64,000 nucleotides of DNA from Modestobacter roseus (lineage in GTDB: Bacteria; Actinomycetota; Actinomycetes; Mycobacteriales; Geodermatophilaceae), in contig NZ_VLKF01000001.1 in the NCBI RefSeq assembly GCF_007994135.1, forward strand, positions 2,294,001 to 2,358,000, written 5' to 3'. Positions within the stretch are counted from its first letter, which is position 1, and each line of letters opens with the position of its first letter. Position numbers and translations under genes: made by a program. Below the pieces are notes generated by a model that ran no database searches, was not told the DNA's origin, and saw only the letters and a list, made by a program, of their open reading frames with translations. Positions 24,703-33,208 of the stretch are shown piece after piece.

Positions 24703-25563
24703 GTGGGAACGGGGCAGGCGGCGCACGACGCCGCCGCCAGCACGACGCTCCGGCGGTTCGCCGCGGTCGGGCTGGTCGGGTACGGCCTGCTGCACCTGGC
24801 CGTCGCCTGGCTGGCGCTGCAGCTCGCCTGGCGGGAGACCGGCACGACCGGCACCGGGGGCAACCGGGGTCCCGGCCGGGAGACCACCGCGGACCCCAGC
24901 GGCGCACTGTCCGTGCTGGCCGGGTCGCCGTCCGGCACGGTCGCGCTGTGGGTGCTGGTCGCCGGGTTGGCCGGGCTGGCCCTCTGGCAGGCCGCCGAGG
25001 TGCTGCGCCACCACCGGTCGGTGCCCCCACCCGGGCGGGCGCGGTGGAGTGCGCTCGCCCGGATGGTGCGAACGGTGGCCACCGCGGCCGTCTACGGCTA
25101 CCTGGCCGTCCTCGCCGCGCGGGCCACGGTCACCGGCGGCCAGCAACGGGACGAGGAGCAGTCCGCCGTCCGCGGGGTGCTCGGCTGGCCGGGCGGGCAG
25201 CTGCTCGTGGTCGCCGTCGCGGTCGTCGTGGCCGGGGTCGGGGCGCACCTCGCGCAGAAGGGCGTGCGGGCCGCGTTCGGCGACGAGCTGGACCTGGCGC
25301 CCTTCTCCCCCCGCCTGCGCCGGCTGATCCAGGTGCTGTGCCAGGCCGGCTTCGTCACCAAGGGCGTCGCGCTCCTGCTGGTCGGCGGTGTGGTCGGCTG
25401 GGCGGCGGCCACCTTCGACCCGGAGCAGGCCAACGGCCTGGACGGTGCGCTGCGCACGATCGCGGACGCCCCGTACGGGCGCTGGCTGCTGAGCGCGATC
25501 GCCGCGGGCACCGCCCTGTTCAGCGTCTACTGCTTCGCCCGGGCCCGGCACCCGGTCGGCTGA
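24703..25563 (+). CDS. DUF1206 membrane protein, copy 1
   Basis: A 286-residue membrane protein, GTG 24703. It has six hydrophobic helices arranged as three similar pairs, the DUF1206 pattern. Repeated motifs are LVGYGLLHLAVAWLALQLAW, VYGYLAVLAARATV and FVTKGVALLLVGGVVGWAA, with FARARHP at the end. A Gly/Thr-rich loop follows helix 1. The function of DUF1206 is unknown. It is the first of three consecutive paralogs on the same strand, 76 bases before the second, so a shared transcript is likely. Confidence 0.82.
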   Translation: MGTGQAAHDAAASTTLRRFAAVGLVGYGLLHLAVAWLALQLAWRETGTTGTGGNRGPGRETTADPSGALSVLAGSPSGTVALWVLVAGLAGLALWQAAEVLRHHRSVPPPGRARWSALARMVRTVATAAVYGYLAVLAARATVTGGQQRDEEQSAVRGVLGWPGGQLLVVAVAVVVAGVGAHLAQKGVRAAFGDELDLAPFSPRLRRLIQVLCQAGFVTKGVALLLVGGVVGWAAATFDPEQANGLDGALRTIADAPYGRWLLSAIAAGTALFSVYCFARARHPVG

Positions 25564-25639
25564 TCGTCCGCCGGGCGGTCCGGCCTCGCGTGTGCCACGC
25601 TGATCGCCGCCACGGGGGCCGGACGACGGGGAGTGACAG

Positions 25640-26479
25640 GTGGGGACGACCTCGGGGGCAGGCACCTCGGCACAGCAGGCCGGCGACAGCGACGCCCTGG
25701 AGCACCTCGCCCGGGTCGGCCTGATCGCCTACGGCGTCGTGCACCTGCTGATCGCCTGGCTGGCGCTGCAGCTGGCCTGGAGCGGCGGCAGTGGCTCCGC
25801 CGACCAGTCCGGGGCGATGGCGACGCTGGCCCAGCAGCCCTTCGGCCAGGTGCTGCTGTGGGTGCTGGCGATCGGGCTGGTGGCGCTGGCGCTGTGGCAG
25901 CTGGCCGTGCTCCTGCGTCACCGCGCCGGGCTGCGCAGCTCCGGGGACCAGCGCAAGGAGGCGGCCGCGAAGAGCGCCAAGGCGGTGGCCAAGGCCGTCG
26001 TCTACGTGTTCCTGGCGGTCACCGCGATCCGCTTCGCCACCGGTGGCGGGCAGTCCAGCTCCGGGCAGGAGCAGCAGACCGTGGCCGGCGTGTTCGGCTG
26101 GCCCGGCGGCCGCTGGCTGGTCGGCCTCGCGGCCCTCGTCGTGATCGGGGTGGGCGCCTACCACGTGCACAAGGGGCTCACGAGCCGCTTCCTCAAGGAG
26201 ATCGACACCGCGGAGGCCTCCGCCGGGCAGCGCCGGGTCATCGAACGACTCGGCCAGGTCGGCTACCCGGCCAAGGGCATCGCCCTCGCGCTGGTCGGCG
26301 GCCTGCTGGGCTGGGCGGCGATCACCTTCGACGCCTCGAAGGCCGGTGGCCTGGACAGCGCACTGCACACGGTGCTCGACGCGCCGTTCGGCAAGCTGCT
26401 GCTCACCCTGGTCGCGCTCGGCATCGCGGCGTTCGGCGTCTTCTCCTTCGCCCGGGCCCGGTATCCCCAGCGCACGTGA
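25640..26479 (+). CDS. DUF1206 membrane protein, copy 2
   Basis: A 279-residue DUF1206 protein, GTG 25640 behind GGGGAG. The same three-fold helix-pair layout is clear: LIAYGVVHLLIAWLALQLAW, VYVFLAVTAIRFA, YPAKGIALALVGGLLGWAAITFD, and a final FSFARARYPQRT. A Lys/Ala-rich cytoplasmic stretch (KEAAAKSAKAVAKAV) is specific to this copy. Its stop codon overlaps the GTG of the third copy (GTGA), which indicates translational coupling. Confidence 0.83.
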   Translation: MGTTSGAGTSAQQAGDSDALEHLARVGLIAYGVVHLLIAWLALQLAWSGGSGSADQSGAMATLAQQPFGQVLLWVLAIGLVALALWQLAVLLRHRAGLRSSGDQRKEAAAKSAKAVAKAVVYVFLAVTAIRFATGGGQSSSGQEQQTVAGVFGWPGGRWLVGLAALVVIGVGAYHVHKGLTSRFLKEIDTAEASAGQRRVIERLGQVGYPAKGIALALVGGLLGWAAITFDASKAGGLDSALHTVLDAPFGKLLLTLVALGIAAFGVFSFARARYPQRT

Positions 26480-27378
26480 CCCGCGCCCCTGACCAGCGGC
26501 ACGTGCCCTCGGCGGTGCGCGGCCCGCTGCGGTGGGTGCACGACGCGGCCGACCGGGCCCGCGAGGTCACCGACCACCCGGTGCTCGAGCACCTGGCCCG
26601 GATCGGTCTGGTGGCCTACGGGGTGCTGCACCTGCTCATCGGCTGGCTGACGGCCCGGATCGCCTGGTTCGTGCAGCCGCGCACCGAGGACGCCGACCAG
26701 ACCGGCGCCCTGCAGGCGGTGGCCGACTCACCCGGCGGCCTCGTCCTGCTCTGGCTGATCGGGCTCGGGCTGCTGGCGCTCGCGGTCTGGCAGGGCGGGG
26801 AGGTGCTGCGCTGGTGGACCGGGCTGCTCCGCCCCGGGCACCGGCTGCGGGTGGCGCTGGTGTGCGCGAAGTGCGGGGCGAAGGCGGTCGTCTACGCGGT
26901 CCTCGGGGCCACCGCGCTGCTGTTCGCCGCCGGCGCCGGCTACGAGGCCGACGAGCGCGTCCAGGAGCTGACCGGCGACGCGTTCCTGGTCCCCGGTGGC
27001 TCGACCCTGGTGGGTGCCGTCGGCGTCGGCGTCGCGGCCGTCGGGGTGTACGTGCTGGTGCGCGGGGTGACCGGGGGCTTCATGCGGGACGTCGACCTGC
27101 ACGCCGCCCCGGACCGGTGGGAGCCGCTGATCGAACGGATCGGGCGGGTCGGCTACGTGGCCAAGGGCATCGCCTTCGCCCTCTCCGGCGGGCTGCTGAC
27201 CCACGCGGCGGTGCAGCGCGACGTGTCGACCGCGACCGGGCTGGACGGGGCGATGAACGCGATCGGCGCCGTGCCCACCGGGCAGTGGCTGCTGACCGCC
27301 GTCGCCGTCGGCTTCGCCGCGTTCGGGGTGTACGCGCTGGCCCGGGCCCGCTACCCCGACCGGGACCCCTCGACCTGA
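26476..27378 (+). CDS. DUF1206 membrane protein, copy 3
   Basis: A 300-residue DUF1206 protein. GTG 26476 overlaps the preceding stop by four bases. It has a longer N-terminal part (WVHDAADRAREVTDHPVLEH) before the first helix pair LVAYGVLHLLIGWLTARIAW. It also has two Cys in CAKCGAKAVVYAVLG at the start of the second pair that the sister proteins lack, which might bind a metal or form a disulfide. It ends FGVYALARARYPDRD. Function is unknown. The triplet is closed by a perfect 27-base inverted repeat. Confidence 0.83.
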   Translation: MTRAPDQRHVPSAVRGPLRWVHDAADRAREVTDHPVLEHLARIGLVAYGVLHLLIGWLTARIAWFVQPRTEDADQTGALQAVADSPGGLVLLWLIGLGLLALAVWQGGEVLRWWTGLLRPGHRLRVALVCAKCGAKAVVYAVLGATALLFAAGAGYEADERVQELTGDAFLVPGGSTLVGAVGVGVAAVGVYVLVRGVTGGFMRDVDLHAAPDRWEPLIERIGRVGYVAKGIAFALSGGLLTHAAVQRDVSTATGLDGAMNAIGAVPTGQWLLTAVAVGFAAFGVYALARARYPDRDPST

Positions 27379-27387
27379 CACGCGGCT

Positions 27388-27449
27388 CCCACGCTCTTCG
27401 CGCGCTCCCCACGCGGTGCGGTGCGTGGGGAGCGCGCGAAGAGCGTGGG
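27388..27449. terminator. Perfect 27-bp inverted repeat, bidirectional terminator
   Basis: The arm 27388-27414 is the exact reverse complement of 27423-27449, with an 8-base loop GGTGCGGT. It lies 10 bases after the third DUF1206 stop and 7 bases before the convergent STAS gene, so it should end both transcripts. The perfection over 27 bases is unusual even for this genome. Confidence 0.88.
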
Positions 27450-27455
27450 TGGCCG

Positions 27456-27818
27456 TCAGGCGTCGACGACGGTGAAGACGTCCCAGAGGCCGGTGATCTG
27501 CAGCGGCCGGACGACGGCCCGTGCGGTGCCGCAGCGCATCTGCAGGGTCCGCCCGCCGGCGAGCGCTGCGCGGTGCGCGGTGGCCAGCGCCGAGAGGCCG
27601 GCGGAGTCCAGGAACGTGACGCCGGACAGGTCGAGCTCGACGACGTCCAGGCCCGGGCGGGCGAGCACCTCGAGGACGGCACCGCGCAGACCGGGAGCGG
27701 TCGTCGAGTCGACCTCACCGCTCACGGTGACGGTGCACCCGGCGGCCGAGGGGACGGCGGCGAGGTGGACGGTGACGTCGATGCGGGTGGGGTCGATGTC
27801 GACGGGCAGTGCGGTCAT
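27456..27818 (-). CDS. STAS-domain anti-anti-sigma factor (RsbV-like)
   Basis: A 120-residue single-domain protein from ATG 27818 behind GGAGG. The STAS core is evident: VTVSGEVDSTTAPGLRGAVLEVL, then ELDLSGVTFLDSAGLSALATAHRAA with Ser72 at the phosphorylation position. Such proteins release a sigma factor from its anti-sigma kinase when dephosphorylated. No anti-sigma kinase or sigma gene is adjacent. The RsbP-like phosphatase 7 kb away is a plausible activator (inference). A promoter with TTGTGC and TAGCGT spaced 17 bases lies about 110 bases upstream. Confidence 0.85.
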   Translation of the reverse strand: MTALPVDIDPTRIDVTVHLAAVPSAAGCTVTVSGEVDSTTAPGLRGAVLEVLARPGLDVVELDLSGVTFLDSAGLSALATAHRAALAGGRTLQMRCGTARAVVRPLQITGLWDVFTVVDA

Positions 27819-27922
27819 GATCGCCTCCGGCGGGCCCGAGCGCGGCCGGCGACGCTGCCGGCCAGGCGGCCGGACCCCTGCCGGGGTCCGGTCACGGCTG
27901 GTGGTTGAACCGCGTGGCCCTG

Positions 27923-27951
27923 ACGCTAGGGAGCCGATCGGCTGCGCACAA
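27923..27951 (-). promoter_or_regulatory. Sigma-70-type promoter of the STAS gene
   Basis: On the minus strand TTGTGC (27946-27951) and TAGCGT (27923-27928) are separated by 17 bases. The predicted transcript start is near 27916, giving a leader of about 98 bases with a GGAGG site before the ATG at 27818. Confidence 0.5.
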
Positions 27952-28016
27952 GAGGCCTGCGGCGTTTCGGGTTCCGCCACGCCGGTGGTACCGATCTCCC
28001 GGGGCGGCCGGACCGG

Positions 28017-29138
28017 TCAGCCCCAGACCTCCTGCGCGGTCTCCACGACCAGCGCGAGCTTGCGGATCTGCTCGTCCCGGGTCAGCGCGTTGCCCTCGAC
28101 GGTGGAGGAGAAACCGCACTGCGGCGACAGCGCCAGCTGCTCCAGCGGCACGTACCGGGCGGCCTCGTCGATGCGCCGCTTCAGGTCGTCCTTGTCCTCC
28201 AGCTCCGGCCGCTTGGTGGTGACCAGGCCGAGCACGACCCGCGTGCCCGCGGGCACGAAGCGCAGCGGCTCGAACCCGCCGGAGCGGGCGTCGTCGTACT
28301 CGAGGAAGAAGCCGTCGACCTCCAGCCCGCCGAACAGCGCCTCGGCGACGAAGTCGTAGCCGCCCTCGGCGACCCACGAGGACCGGAAGTTGCCCCGGCA
28401 CAGGTGGGTCGTGACGGTGAGGCCCGCGGGGCGGCCGGCCAGCGCGGCGTTGATCTGCCGGATGTAGCGCTCGTGCTGGTGCTCGGCGTCGCGGCCCTGA
28501 CCGGCGAGCTCGGCGCGTTGCTCCGGGTCGTTGAGGTAGGCGAGGCTGGTGTCGTCCAGCTGCAGGTAGGTGCACCCCTGGGCGGCGATGCCCTGCACCT
28601 GCTGCCGGTAGGCCGCCGACAGGGCGTCCCAGAACGCGTCCTCGTCCGGGTAGACCGCCGGGTCGATCGCCGCCGCCCCGCCCCGGTAGTGGACCATCGA
28701 CGGGGACGGGATGGTCAGCTTCGCCGTCTGCCCGGCGCCGACCTGCGACTGCAGGAACGCGAAGTCCGCGGCGAACACCGGCTCGTCGATCGACAGCGGC
28801 CCGTCGACCCGCAGCCCGGCCGGGGTGAAGTCGATCGTGCCGTCGGCGTTCTTGAAGTGGACCTCGATCGGCTGCTGCACCTTGCTGATGCCGTCGATGG
28901 CGTAGATGAAGTCCATGTGCCACGAGGCGCGGCGGAACTCGCCGTCGGTGGCGGTGGCCAGACCGACGTCGCCCTGGAGCCGGACGACGTCGGCGATGGC
29001 GGCGTCCTCGGCGGCGCGCAGCTCGGCGGCGTCGATCTCCCCGGCGGCGTGCCGGGTGCGGGCCTCGAGCAGGGCCGGAGGACGGAGCAGGCTGCCGACG
29101 TGGTCGGCGCGGAAGGGCGGGCCGGAGAGGTCGGTCAT
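28017..29138 (-). CDS. MetE-like cobalamin-independent methyltransferase (C-terminal-domain type)
   Basis: A 373-residue protein from ATG 29138. It corresponds to the C-terminal catalytic half of methionine synthase MetE and to the YxjG/YxjH group: FRADHVGSLLRP at the start, DGEFRRASWHMDF, TIPSPSMVHYRGG, QLDDTSLAYLND, zinc-ligand region TTHLCRGNFRSSW, and ALSPQCGFSSTVEGN with the second zinc Cys. Stand-alone members methylate homocysteine or related thiols from a donor other than the usual polyglutamyl folate. It is read alone, with a divergent small gene 55 bases away. Confidence 0.85.
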   Translation of the reverse strand: MTDLSGPPFRADHVGSLLRPPALLEARTRHAAGEIDAAELRAAEDAAIADVVRLQGDVGLATATDGEFRRASWHMDFIYAIDGISKVQQPIEVHFKNADGTIDFTPAGLRVDGPLSIDEPVFAADFAFLQSQVGAGQTAKLTIPSPSMVHYRGGAAAIDPAVYPDEDAFWDALSAAYRQQVQGIAAQGCTYLQLDDTSLAYLNDPEQRAELAGQGRDAEHQHERYIRQINAALAGRPAGLTVTTHLCRGNFRSSWVAEGGYDFVAEALFGGLEVDGFFLEYDDARSGGFEPLRFVPAGTRVVLGLVTTKRPELEDKDDLKRRIDEAARYVPLEQLALSPQCGFSSTVEGNALTRDEQIRKLALVVETAQEVWG

Positions 29139-29193
29139 GCCCTCAGCATGCCCGCGCCGCCCAGCCCTCGCCGCCGGGGGGATACTCGCGGGC

Positions 29194-29502
29194 ATGTCGA
29201 AGCGGACCGTCGTCGCCGGGGCCGCATGGCTGGCCCTCACCGTGCTGGCGTTCCTGGCCGACCCGATCCTGGGGGCCGTGGTGCTGATCTTCGGCGCCAT
29301 CGGGGTGGTCATGGTCCAGCTGGCCAGCACCTGGGACGAGCACCCGGACTTCGAGGCCCGCGAGCAGGCCCGCGCCGAGCGCCGCAAGGTGAAGTGGGAG
29401 GCCAACGCCCCCGCCCGCGACCGGGATCGGGAGCGCTACCAGGCACACAAGGCGCGGCAGGCCGAGAAGGCCGCCCGGGCGCAGGATCGCGCCGAGCGCT
29501 GA
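29194..29502 (+). CDS. Small membrane protein with a charged coiled tail, function unknown
   Basis: A 102-residue protein from ATG 29194. Two adjacent hydrophobic helices (about 7-25 and 27-45) are followed by a strongly charged helical C-terminus rich in Glu, Arg, Lys and Ala (FEAREQARAERRKVKWEAN...), probably a cytoplasmic coiled coil. No family is recognised. A GATACT element 7 bases before the ATG could be the -10 of a leaderless transcript; no ribosome site is seen. The following 237 bases to the next gene show no other frame with support. Confidence 0.6.
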   Translation: MSKRTVVAGAAWLALTVLAFLADPILGAVVLIFGAIGVVMVQLASTWDEHPDFEAREQARAERRKVKWEANAPARDRDRERYQAHKARQAEKAARAQDRAER

Positions 29503-29739
29503 GCCCGCTCGGTAATCCGGTCGACGCGCCGCACCGCGGGCCCTACGGTCCTCGGCATGGGCACCCTCTCGCTGTGACCGCGGACCTCCGGCTGAGCTGA
29601 TCGCCGGAGCCGATCCGCCGCGGGCGCTGCCGCGCAGCCCGCCGCCGGCCGTCCCCGACCGGCCGCACCGCACTCCCCGTTCCCCGGCCTGCCCGCCGGA
29701 CGTCGCGGGCTGCCCGTCGCCCTCTCCCGGAGGCACCCC

Positions 29740-30120
29740 ATGTCACGACCCACCCCTGCCCCCGTCGGCCCCGCCGCCGAGGCGCGCGCCCAGCTCCCCG
29801 AGGAGGCGCACGCGGGCTTCGACCGCCTGGTGCACGCGGTGCTCGCCTCCCCCGGCAACGGCCGGCAGCCCGTGCTCGGTGCGGCGCTGCGCAGCCAGCT
29901 GCCCGGCACCGCCGGGGTCCGCTGGCTGCACGCCGAGGGGTTGCCGCCGACCGCTCGGGCCTCGGCGCTGACCGCCGCGCACTGGCTGTCGCTGCACACC
30001 GCGTGGCTGGCGCAGGAGCGCGCCCCGCGGGGTGGGGGCCGGCCGGCGGCGTCCGCGGGCCGCGCCGACAGCCGGCACGGGCACGCGCCCGGGGCGCAGG
30101 CCGCGCCGCGCTGGTTCTGA
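29740..30120 (+). CDS. Hypothetical protein, 126 residues
   Basis: ATG 29740 is preceded by GGAGG. The first 95 residues look like a folded helical domain (ARAQLPEEAHAGFDRLVHAVLASPGNGRQPVLGAALRSQL..., ALTAAHWLSLHTAWLAQERA). The last 30 are a low-complexity Gly/Arg/His-rich tail. No family is recognised. The good ribosome site and a strong terminator directly after the stop support a real gene. Confidence 0.5.
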   Translation: MSRPTPAPVGPAAEARAQLPEEAHAGFDRLVHAVLASPGNGRQPVLGAALRSQLPGTAGVRWLHAEGLPPTARASALTAAHWLSLHTAWLAQERAPRGGGRPAASAGRADSRHGHAPGAQAAPRWF

Positions 30121-30122
30121 CG

Positions 30123-30177
30123 AAGGACCCCGTCCAGCGGCTCACCCCTCGCAGGCTCGGGGCGAGCCTGCGAGGGG
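30123..30177. terminator. Hairpin terminator carrying a dispersed repeat motif
   Basis: A perfect 14-base stem (30145-30158 with 30164-30177, loop GGGGC) lies between two convergent genes. It is preceded by AAGGACC (30123-30129). The combination AAGGACC, about 20 bases, CTCGCA(G/A)GCTCG recurs at 34054-34087 inside the broken HNH gene, so it belongs to a short dispersed repeat family. Confidence 0.75.
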
Positions 30178-30182
30178 CCGGA

Positions 30183-33119
30183 CTACAGGGCGTCCTCCAC
30201 CGCGAGGTCGGCGGACCGCTGCGGGTGGGCGAACGCCTCGGTCAACGCCGCCCGCAACGGCCACGCCCCGGCCCGCCAGGCCAGCGCCCGGCCGAAGGCC
30301 GCGGGGGTGCCGTCGACGGCGTCCGGGTCGCCCGGCCACCAGGAGACGGTGCGCCCACCGGTGACGGCGACCTCGGCGTGCACCGCGACAAGCCCGTCCA
30401 GCTCGGCCAGGCCCAGCCGGGCGGCGGCCAGCTCGGCCCCGGGCACCTCCGACCACGGCAGCGTGCGCACCGGCCGGCTGGTCACGCGCGCCCGCCCGGC
30501 GAGCTCGGAGGCCAGCGGCAGGTCCAGCAGGTCGGCCACCGCACCGGGAGCCCCGCCCGCGGGCACGAGCGCACGATCGACCAGTGGCTGTAACCACGGC
30601 GCGTCCAGGACGACGGCGTCGTCGCTGACCTGCCGCGGCCCCACCCGCACCCGCTCCGGCGGGTCGACGTCCACTCCCTCCAGCGCGGCGGCCAGCTGGG
30701 CGTAGACCGTGCGGAGCACCGCCGGGACGACGGTCCGCCGGGGGTCGCCGAGCCGGTCCAGGAGGTCGAGCGCGTCGTCGACGTCGGCGAGCACGTCGGC
30801 CACCGTGCGCGGCGGGGCGAGCAGCTCGAGCACGCCCGGGACCAGCTCGGGGACGGGTTCGTACAGTCCCTGTAACTCCGTGCCGTCCGGGTGTCGCAGC
30901 CGGTCGGGCCGCTGCCCGCCCAGCACCGGCGACGTCCGCAGCCACCACCGCAGGTAGCCCGGCACGGTGACCCCGTCCAGCTGCACGTCGGCCCGCGCCT
31001 CGGCCGGGAGGGCGGCCAGCAGCGGCAGGGCGCGAGGCCAGTCGCGGACCAACTCGAGGTCCCGGACGGCGGTCAGCCCCGGCCAGTCCGGTGGCGGTGC
31101 GTCGGCGGGCAGCCGGTCGAGCACCGCATCGGCCCATTCCTCGGCGCGGTCGACGTCGAGGTCGTCGGGGTGCTCGGCGCGCACGGTGGCGAACCCGTCG
31201 AGCACGCCGACGGCGACCAGCGCGGCGCGGTCGTGCCGGCGGGCGAACGCCCTGTCCAGGGTCCCCAGCGAGCCCCGTTCGAGGACGGCGGCCAGCGGTG
31301 AGCCGGGCAGCACCAGCTCCCCCGCCGGCGCCCAGCCGCCATCGTCGTCGGGCAGCGCGAGCTCGGCCAGCTCCGGGTGCTCACCCGGTCCGGCCGCGGC
31401 GACCAGCGCGAGGACGGCGTCGGCCAGCGGGGCGACGTCCTCGCCGTCGTCGGCGCGGTCCAGCGAGGTCCGGGCAGCCGCGGCGACGGCGGGGTCGGCG
31501 ATCACGGCGGCCGCGGTTGCCGGACGTGCACCGAGCCGTTCCAGCACCTGCCCGGCCCGGCCGGTGGTCGCGGCGGGGTCGGCGATCCGCAACCCCAGCG
31601 GCGCGAGCCGCTGGGTGGGCAGGTCGGGGCTGGGCAGCAGCACTCCGGCCGGCGACTGGGCGGTGCGGCCGTCCGCGAGCGGCACCGGCAGCGCGGCGAG
31701 CTCCTCCCGGTCGGCGTCGGCCAGCGCGGTGTAGAGCGCGGCCCACCACTCCCCCGGGCGCTGCACGCCGCGGACGGCCTCGACCACCTCGGCCAGGCCG
31801 GCGCGCCGCACGCCCAGCGCGGTGAGCACCGGCCCGTCGGTGCGCCGGGACCAATCAGCCGGCAGGAGCCCGGGCAGCACACCGGCCAGCGCCGCGACCC
31901 GCTCGGGTGTCGGGTCGTGCAGGGCGACCGCGCGGTCCGGGCGCAGCGGCGGCTCCTCCGGGTCGGCAGCCGGCAGCCACGCCGCGCGGCTGAGCCGGTC
32001 GAGCACCGCCCGGCAGAGCGCGGCGTCCAGCTCGGTGGCGGCCAGGTTCGCCGTGGGCACGAGGTAAAGCAGCGCTGGTTCCGTGGGGAGCTCGGTGAGC
32101 AGGTCGGTGTACGCCTGCGCCAGCACCGCGACGAGGGCGTCGGTGAGCGGCCCGGGGGCGACGTGCCGGCGGTCGGGGGCGAGCGGGAACGGCGCGATGA
32201 GCCGCACGGGCAGCGAGAGCAGCTCGTCGCTGGGGGTGGGGGCGTGCAGCACCTGGCGGCCGGGCAGCCGGGTGGGGGCGCCGTCGTCGTCCAGCGGGAC
32301 GGCGCAGGTGACCGTGTAGCCGCGGCGGTCGCGCTCCTCCACGGGACGGTCGGCGAACAGCTCGGCGGGCAGCTCGCCGGTGCGGGTGACCACGGCCCAG
32401 GTGGTGCGAACCCCGTCGGCGGTGAGCTCCACCCGGTCGCCGTCGCCGGACCGGGTGTGCACGCGGACGGCGCCGTCGACGACCACCTCGATCTCCGTGA
32501 GCGCGGGCAGACCGAGCAGCAGGGTGGCGTCGAGGCCGCGCAGCGCGGCGCGGACGACGTCGCCGGCGCCGGGGCGCAGCGGCAGGACGACGGCGGTGGC
32601 GAAGCCGTCGGGCACCTCGCCCGCCGCGTCGAAGGGCAGCCGGAGCACGGGGACGGCCCCGTCGCGGCGGCCCAGCTCGTCGGCCAGGGCGGGGACGGCG
32701 GCGACCGCGTCCCGGGTGGCGGCGGCGCTGAACCGCACCGACCGGCCGGTGGAGAGGACGGCGGGCTCGTCGGTGACCGCGAGGACCGCGGCGAACCCGA
32801 CGCCGAACCGGCCGACGCCGGTGCCGTCGCGCTTGGCGGAGGCGCGCAGGCTGGCAAGTGCCTGGACGCCGTCGTCGTCGAGCGGGGCACCGGTGTTGGC
32901 CGCGGTGAGGGTGCCGCTCTCCAGGCTCAGCTGCAGCCGGCCGGGGACGCCGGCGCGGGCGGCGGCGTCGGCGGCGTTCTGCGCGAGCTCGACCAGCAGC
33001 CGGTCCCGGTAGCCGCCGCGGACCAGGTCCTCCTCGGCGTTGGCGTCCTCCCGGAAGCGGGCCGGGGAATCGGTCCAGGCGGCGAGGACCCGCCGCTGCA
33101 GCTCAGCAGGCTCGGGCAC
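30183..33119 (-). CDS. Sacsin N-terminal/Hsp90-like ATPase domain protein
   Basis: A 978-residue protein with GTG 33119. The N-terminal 200 residues form a GHKL (Bergerat) ATPase like that of sacsin: LLVELAQNAADAAARAG (N-box, Mg-binding Asn), a short TAANTGAPLDDDGV segment at the place of the DxGxG box, and GVGRFGVGFAAVL (glycine-rich lid). The rest is a long helical region with repeated Leu/Asp-rich segments and no recognised domain. Single-gene homologs of this length are widespread in actinobacteria and uncharacterised; a chaperone-like role is inferred. It stands alone and ends at the hairpin at 30145-30177. Confidence 0.75.
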   Translation of the reverse strand: MPEPAELQRRVLAAWTDSPARFREDANAEEDLVRGGYRDRLLVELAQNAADAAARAGVPGRLQLSLESGTLTAANTGAPLDDDGVQALASLRASAKRDGTGVGRFGVGFAAVLAVTDEPAVLSTGRSVRFSAAATRDAVAAVPALADELGRRDGAVPVLRLPFDAAGEVPDGFATAVVLPLRPGAGDVVRAALRGLDATLLLGLPALTEIEVVVDGAVRVHTRSGDGDRVELTADGVRTTWAVVTRTGELPAELFADRPVEERDRRGYTVTCAVPLDDDGAPTRLPGRQVLHAPTPSDELLSLPVRLIAPFPLAPDRRHVAPGPLTDALVAVLAQAYTDLLTELPTEPALLYLVPTANLAATELDAALCRAVLDRLSRAAWLPAADPEEPPLRPDRAVALHDPTPERVAALAGVLPGLLPADWSRRTDGPVLTALGVRRAGLAEVVEAVRGVQRPGEWWAALYTALADADREELAALPVPLADGRTAQSPAGVLLPSPDLPTQRLAPLGLRIADPAATTGRAGQVLERLGARPATAAAVIADPAVAAAARTSLDRADDGEDVAPLADAVLALVAAAGPGEHPELAELALPDDDGGWAPAGELVLPGSPLAAVLERGSLGTLDRAFARRHDRAALVAVGVLDGFATVRAEHPDDLDVDRAEEWADAVLDRLPADAPPPDWPGLTAVRDLELVRDWPRALPLLAALPAEARADVQLDGVTVPGYLRWWLRTSPVLGGQRPDRLRHPDGTELQGLYEPVPELVPGVLELLAPPRTVADVLADVDDALDLLDRLGDPRRTVVPAVLRTVYAQLAAALEGVDVDPPERVRVGPRQVSDDAVVLDAPWLQPLVDRALVPAGGAPGAVADLLDLPLASELAGRARVTSRPVRTLPWSEVPGAELAAARLGLAELDGLVAVHAEVAVTGGRTVSWWPGDPDAVDGTPAAFGRALAWRAGAWPLRAALTEAFAHPQRSADLAVEDAL

Positions 33120-33208
33120 CCGCCGAGCTTCCCACTGGCCGGCCGGTTCGATCGGCGCGACGCAGCCGAACCAGGGTCAGTGGCGACACGGACCCCGTCG
33201 CTGCCGCT

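Noticed and set aside
23838-25724. Long open frame on the plus strand across the zinc-finger/DUF1206 region
   Set aside because: Low-complexity Ala/Arg/Pro product, runs antisense to the membrane gene and out of frame with DUF1206 copy 1; a GC-rich shadow frame.
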